The position numbers and the translations under genes were made by a program. A DNA stretch of 64,000 nt. Origin: Diadema setosum (taxonomy: Eukaryota; Echinodermata; Echinoidea; Diadematoida; Diadematidae). The notes beneath the pieces were generated by a model that saw only the letters and a list, made by a program, of their open reading frames with translations, did not search any database and was not told the DNA's origin. The stretch lies in NCBI GenBank assembly GCA_033980235.1, contig CM067059.1:26831922-26895921 (forward strand), in the 5' to 3' direction. This document shows, one piece after another, positions 58,741 to 64,000 of the stretch (the stretch's first letter is position 1; every line of letters starts with the position of its first letter).

Positions 58741-60660
58741 TTTTTCCAACCCCTTTTGAATCCCGTCATCTCCTAGTCGAAACTCGGTCATGCATGCATA
58801 CCTCTGTAACCAACAGAACGAGTCACGAATGCAGACAATATTATCACGGTTATCTTGTATATCCTGTCGTTTATTTCTTCCTGTTCTCTTGTGGATATTT
58901 TCTTCCACGTCATAAACATCAATGAGATTCATTCATGAAAAGTCATAACACTGAGCGGAAGTACAGCTGCAAGACGATAGAAAGTGTTGGCAAGGAATTA
59001 GCAACAGGCGCCCTGGAAAGAATTTTATTCGGCATTCAGTGCGTGAAATTTACGTTTTTATATTGCGGTGATGATTATTATTACTTGGTTTGGGATCGTA
59101 TCATGACACACACAAGACACTTGTTTATTCCGTGATGATGTCATTACTTGTTTTCGCTGTGAATGCAGGAAGGTACTATTGGGAACAATAGCACTGCAAC
59201 CCCGGCAAACGAAGTGGCATTGAAATAATGCACGTCGCCTTTTTGCCTTGCGCTCATTACGAGGACAAGAATCGCCTTCGTCTTCCCTTCTGCTATGCCT
59301 TTCCAATGAAGTGCCTGGCCGTAGTGGCGTCCATTTACTGGAATGGTCTTGAAGCGTTGTCGATCGACATTCATTACGTAATACCAGCGATAGGCTTGCG
59401 ATGTCGCGAATTGAATTATGTTCAGATAAAATGTGCAAGATACAATCGTAGTGATGTCTCCCCCCCCCCTTTATCCGTCATCTTGTCTTTTCATTTGTCA
59501 ATCAAATTGGCCTCGCATCGTTAGCGCACATCTACCTCTCCTCAGATGTTGCATCCTTGTCCTGTAGCGTCGAGAAACAAGCCCTGCGCTTAAAACAGAA
59601 AAGAAAAAAACATGTTATACATATATATTCTCCCAGAGACCATGGGCCCCTATGGCGAAGAGTTGTTCGTCGCCTCTTGCCGGGCGCTCAGCACGCTCTT
59701 GTAATGGGCGAGATTTTCTTTTGTGAGGGTATTTTAGTGACTGATGGAGAGAGAGATAGAGATTTGAGAGAGGATGAGAGAGAGCCTGGGATACGAGAGA
59801 AAGGGCGATAATTGATAAAGCAGCAGATCACAGCTGATACTGGGATAATTGATGCGAGTGCCATAATGATGCGAGTAGCAAGGAAGGCCCCCATTTTGCC
59901 TACTTTGAACGACTGCATGAAAGGACGTATCGAAGACTAAAAGATAGGTAGACAGATAAATAGCGCGAGAGGAAAAATGGAAAAAACAACTGACAAAAAA
60001 AAATAGAGAAAGAAGTCGAGGTTAGACATTCAGACAGTGAGAAAACAATACTGATGAGATGGGTAAAGCGAAAGACGGACAGATAGTGTAAGAAAGAGAT
60101 GGGACTTTAATTGCGCAGGTAAACTGGTGCTAATAGCGACTAGCAGACTGTTGCTCTCCAGGTACATAAGCCTGCCAGAATGGGCTGGCCCTGATGGACA
60201 GCAAAAACCGTGCAGCTATTGTGGAGTAGGGGCTTTATAGAGAGGTCGCGGTTGAGCCTTGGAAGACAGCGGGTCATCGGCCATGCCTTCATGTCAGTCA
60301 TGGAAGATGAACAGACGAGAGATGCAGAGAGGGAGGCGGGGGGGGGGGGGGGCAGAGGGGAAGAGAGAGAGAGAGAGATGATAGAGATGTAAAGATAGAG
60401 AAATAATAAAAACAGACGGACAGGATGGGAGCGAAAAATAAACCGAGTAAGGGGAGGCATAATACGGAGAAACGGATGTAAGGAAGGTGAATGAGAACAA
60501 AACTAAAGTAATGAGAACTCAACACTTGTGGCTGGAAGACTTGCAGGACTGCAGCTGTGACCTCCTAATTCATTTAGGAGCAAGGAAAGGTCGACACGCA
60601 ATGTCGCTGTATAGCTAGGACGAACAAGGGGGTACTAGTACCTCCTTGGGACGAACGTGC
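58741..60660. other. GC-richer block with GA-rich tracts
   Basis: Unique CpG-containing sequence at 59155-59460 and 60130-60320; a G13 run and GA-rich DNA lie at 60337-60385. Opposite-strand frames (59058-59438 minus, 59228-59524 plus, 60140-60460 minus) overlap and lack motifs. Confidence 0.35.
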
Positions 60661-60792
60661 AATTCAATTGCTTACATGGATGTGTGCACACAGGTCTGTT
60701 CCGAGGTCCAAGTTGATACGTATACATCGAGACTCATGTCCGATTGTTTTATAGATTATCAGTCATGAACGATCACGTAAGGATGTTCATAC

Positions 60793-60824
<32 letters not shown>

Positions 60825-61879
60825 TTATACACATACATTGCATACACAAACACATAGACACCTACATAATTAAAGACATTATATAGGTTCAGGACATAAT
60901 CACTTTCACCTTTCATTTCATTTCATTTAGCTCTAGATTCTCATCAAGATGCATAAGAACAGCAAAAGTAAAAACAACACACGAGATAATACAATACAGA
61001 TGTAAATGATTGTTTTGACTAATCAGAAATCAAACTTGAAACTTGCATTCTACAAGTCTTGTCATTTACATTTTGTTTTGTACTGCAACGTTTTTAACTG
61101 TTTTAACCATTTGCAATATCTAAATGTCATTCAGTAATTCCTTAGGTAACCTTCCTGGTCAATTGTATGTAATCAAAGTCCTGCACATAGTGTAGCCTGT
61201 TTTTGTCTTGATTCTTATTGACTATAAACACTAACGTTACTTTATCTATTTGGAAAAAAACAAACAAACAAACAAACTTATTTCAAAAAATGCAGGGATC
61301 TACAAACTAAAAGACTTTATCGACCAAGATTTTAATGCCGCATCGAACGAAACTATTACAACATTGAAATTACGGAATATTGACAGTTGCATGGAGAAGC
61401 TTAAGGCAGGAACAATACTTATAAAATATTATTAATTCAAAACATGATTTCACGTGCATATACGGTTTCAATGTACATGCGCCAGTCAATTCGTGTGTGC
61501 GTGTGTTGTTGGGTTTTTTTTTCTGACAGTATTGATAATTTGAATTTTATGAACTTCGGATCTTTGATGCACAAAACATACAAGTGTTAACTGTCTGATT
61601 ATTTAGGGTCTTTGTGTAAGAAAATGATTTAATATATACATAAATATTCAACTAGACAAAGTGACACGTACTCTATGGCCTATACCGAAAACTAGAGTGT
61701 GAATACCTTTATAATGGCGCCAAACTTTGAAATTATTTAAACACTGAATTACAACCATCACCGGGATCTATACATTTATAGCATAGTGTTTTGAGTCGGT
61801 ACCTCTACTTTTTTCGCAGAATGTATAAATATGTTTCTATGAAAATGCCTCATTTTGTAATGACTACTGACAAATGTTA
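60661..61879. other. AT-rich intergenic DNA
   Basis: (AC)n at 60790-60824 and (AAAC)n near 61256-61275. No gene seen. Confidence 0.45.
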
Positions 61880-61994
61880 TTCTTTGCTATCTATGTATCA
61901 TTTCTTCAAACGCATGTCGAATCTATACTTCTTGTACATTCTGTTGAAAGAAGTGAAAATAAAACCTTTGAATTTGAATTGAATTGAATTTAAT
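61880..61994 (+). mobile_element. LINE 3' tail fragment (AATTG-ended)
   Basis: AATAAAACCTTTGAATTTGA passes into GAATTGAATTGAATTTAATTG. This is the same tail type as at 358 and 5395. No ORF2 remnant is identifiable upstream, so the left edge is arbitrary. Confidence 0.45.
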
Positions 61995-62318
61995 TGTTTA
62001 AACATGAAATATTTTCACAGGATTCTGGTGGTAGCACAAATAACTATAAACGATTTTAGATTTGTAACATTGATTTATACTGCTTGGTGTAGTTGTTGAA
62101 AAGGTCCATTAAATTGGTCTCTTCTCCAACTGTTTTCTTTTTTTCGCACCAGGATGATCAATATTACTTTCTATTTAATCCTGTCTTTATTACGGACTCG
62201 CGAGTACGTTCTCTATCTTTCATTTCTCTCGTATGTGTGTGTGTGTCGGCTTCTTTTCTATGGACCTACCCCCACAAGCATCTGCTTCTGTATTAGTTAT
62301 TTACACGTTATCTATCTA

Positions 62319-62366
<48 letters not shown>

Positions 62367-62759
62367 CGCTCGGAACTGTTGAGTTTGAGTTTAGTCTTCA
62401 TTGAGATTTTAATTGAGTTAATGTTGAGATTTCATTATATTTGTATTGAACACTATTTTTTTAATATGATGTCTTGATTATCCGTATAATATATATATAT
62501 ATACAATTTTTATTTATACAGTAAACAGATACTCTAATAACTAGTTGTATTATTAGCTCATTCCTTTTAATTTCTTCTCCATTTGTAATCAATGCTTTAT
62601 ATGCGTCTTTTCTTCGATGTTTATCTACGAAAAAATAGAATCGCTAAAGTCTATTATTACAAGGACTTATAGCAATGTATTTTTATAAAGAGTATATATA
62701 GCATAGTATGATTCAAACAAGCACTTGAAACTTTTGTTGAGTCTGAGTTCAGTCTTCAT
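61995..62759. other. AT-rich DNA with (TATC)(TA) array
   Basis: TATC units pass into (TA)n at 62310-62360, with a short TA array near 62490. GAGTTTGAGTTTAGTCTTCA then TTGAGATTTTA (62380-62410) recurs as TGAGTCTGAGTTCAGTCTTC then TTGAGATTTCA (62739-62768), suggesting an old duplication. Confidence 0.45.
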
Positions 62760-62769
62760 TGAGATTTCA

Positions 62770-63023
62770 CTTTTTACCATACCCCTATACGTATCAGGGT
62801 TCTCCTTGACAACGCAGCTCCAGGGCAACGCACTACGCGCATGACGCGCATAGCATTGTTGTTATGATTCATGTCTATCATTGTCCATCATTGTCTTTGC
62901 ACTGACGAAGGTCTGAGGCAGACCGAAAATTTTGTAATAAAATTTTTTTGTAATCGTTGGATCCATGGCGTACTTGAGACTCTTTCTTCTAATAATTACA
63001 ACATTCGAAGTCCAACACGTGGA
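62770..63023 (+). mobile_element. Possible Penelope-like end with hairpin-GAAA motif
   Basis: CTGACGA (62902-62908), one A, then a perfect 6-bp stem GGTCTG/CAGACC with AGG loop, then GAAA, then AATTTT/AAAATT able to form a further stem. This is close to the conserved core of a type I hammerhead ribozyme (CUGANGA, stem II, GAAA, stem III), but with one extra A and extra Us before the would-be stem I. Penelope-like retroelements are known to carry such motifs near their ends. No reverse transcriptase is present, and activity is doubtful. Confidence 0.35.
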
Positions 63024-63040
63024 AAATTCCTAGATGAACA

Positions 63041-63102
<62 letters not shown>

Positions 63103-63123
63103 ATAAGGTAGTCCACGTGTTGG
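63012..63123. repeat. (TA)n enclosed by a 12-bp inverted repeat
   Basis: CCAACACGTGGA (63012-63023) and its exact complement (63112-63123) bracket a 57-bp (TA)n tract at 63042-63098. Confidence 0.85.
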
Positions 63124-63131
63124 CAAGATAA

Positions 63132-63483
63132 AAAGATAAGTAACAAAGCTGCAACAAAGTTCATGCTGTATTCACCAACGGTTTATTTCTTCACACAAAT
63201 TTTCGGGCGTCTCGCCGCCCTTTCTCAAGTGTTGATACTGAGAGAACAATAACAAAATTGCACTGTTGCCAGGATGCGCGCTGGGTGTTAGGATGCCTAG
63301 CATTGATGCGTTAAAGCGCGCATCCTTGGCAACACGGTTGCAATATATTGTTATGGCTTAATTTTGTTATTGTTCTCTCAGTATCAACACTTGAGAAAGG
63401 GCGGCGAGACGCCCGAAAATTTGTGTGAAGAAATAAACCGTTGGTGAATACAGCATGAACTTTGTTGCAGCTTTGTTACTTAT

Positions 63484-63487
<4 letters not shown>
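63132..63487. mobile_element. Perfect 128-bp inverted repeat, PLE-like motif in both arms
   Basis: Arms 63132-63259 and 63360-63487 are identical base for base as reverse complements. The 100-bp centre has a weaker inner repeat, TTGCCAGGATGCGCGCT against AGCGCGCATCCTTGGCAA. Each arm carries CTTGAGAAAGGGCG, a GC stem-loop, then CGCCCGAAAATTTGTG, a relative of the hairpin-GAAA motif at 62902. (TA)n abuts the right arm directly, and lies 33 bp left of the left arm. It is either a head-to-head pair of element ends or a young MITE. Confidence 0.75.

Positions 63488-63556
<69 letters not shown>
63488..63556. repeat. (TA)n microsatellite
   Basis: About 34 TA units directly abutting the palindrome. 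Confidence 0.96.
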
Positions 63557-63559
<3 letters not shown>

Positions 63560-64000
63560 ATTACATCATAGTGTATTGCACAAAGTTTTGTATAAAGTAA
63601 GTATGAAGAGAGAGAGAGAGAGAGAGAGAGATTAATATCTCTTCCACGTAAGAACTTACAAGCATAATAAATTATTGTTTAGATTAACATCTTTTTGTTC
63701 CCATTATAAGCACACTAAAACAAGAATGCAGATCCCTTTTTTCAGCTCTTTCTTGTAGTATGTAAATCAACTATAATAGAGCTGCGCCAGTTTAGGGTAA
63801 TACATTCTTCTTTTTGATGACGCTGATTTAGTGTGAATTTAGTGTTGACCAAACCTATGTATGTCACGAGAGAATGTTTGCTTTTGTTTTTTTGTTTGTT
63901 TGTTTTTTCTCACAGCTTTTGTATGACGCCACGTGTGGCGCTTTAGTTCTAAGAAGTATACTTTGAGAAGTCAAAAATCAGCGGAAAAACCGAAAACATT
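63557..64000. other. AT-rich DNA with (GA)n
   Basis: (AG)n at about 63606-63630. Nothing else recognised up to the window end. Confidence 0.45.

Overview
The window reads as nuclear DNA of an invertebrate deuterostome. An echinoderm, most likely a sea urchin, fits best. This rests on base composition (mostly AT-rich), dense microsatellites, LINE tails ending in repeated AATTG, and palindromic MITEs of kinds I associate with echinoderm genomes (TTAAAGGG termini, AGGAAACCAAAACCC termini, CAGGGGCGGATCC termini). The species assignment is inference. There is no bacterial or phage architecture, no operon and no CRISPR array.

I find no host protein-coding gene I can defend. The only convincing coding remnants belong to retrotransposons: a Tx1/L1-like LINE C-terminus on the minus strand (about 2.06-3.13 kb), a CR1/L2-like LINE on the plus strand whose ORF1 start is joined to the end of ORF2 (about 4.13-5.48 kb), and a short LINE 3' end on the minus strand (27.57-27.85 kb). 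Four further LINE 3' tails are scattered (0.3, 23.1, 28.8 and 61.9 kb). Other long open frames are random or low-complexity.

Palindromic elements are common. MITE A has three copies (8.0, 14.0, 47.3 kb). MITE B is intact at 19.0 kb, partial at 38.0 kb, and broken near 22.8-23.7 kb, apparently by family C, which recurs inverted at 26.65 kb. A GGACCCC-ended hairpin lies at 39.4 kb and a CAGGGG-ended element with a GTATG duplication at 48.36 kb. A foldback of about 1.05 kb spans 57.07-58.13 kb. At 63.13-63.49 kb a 128-bp inverted repeat with arms identical base for base is flanked on both sides by (TA)n. A short hairpin followed by GAAA, resembling a degenerate hammerhead-type core, lies 5' of it at 62.90 kb; a related hairpin sits inside both palindrome arms.

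Between the repeats are GC- and CpG-richer blocks (9.4-10.8, 15.0-16.7, 20.1-22.3, 25.2-25.6, 29.5-30.2, 33.6-34.0, 36.8-37.6, 41.8-42.6, 45.3-46.1, 49.0-50.5 and 58.7-60.7 kb). Three carry strong E2F-type sites, and two share the 11-mer TTTGATTGACA. These are the best candidates for cis-regulatory DNA or unrecognised exons. The overall picture is an intergenic or long-intron region with regulatory islands in a repeat-rich background.
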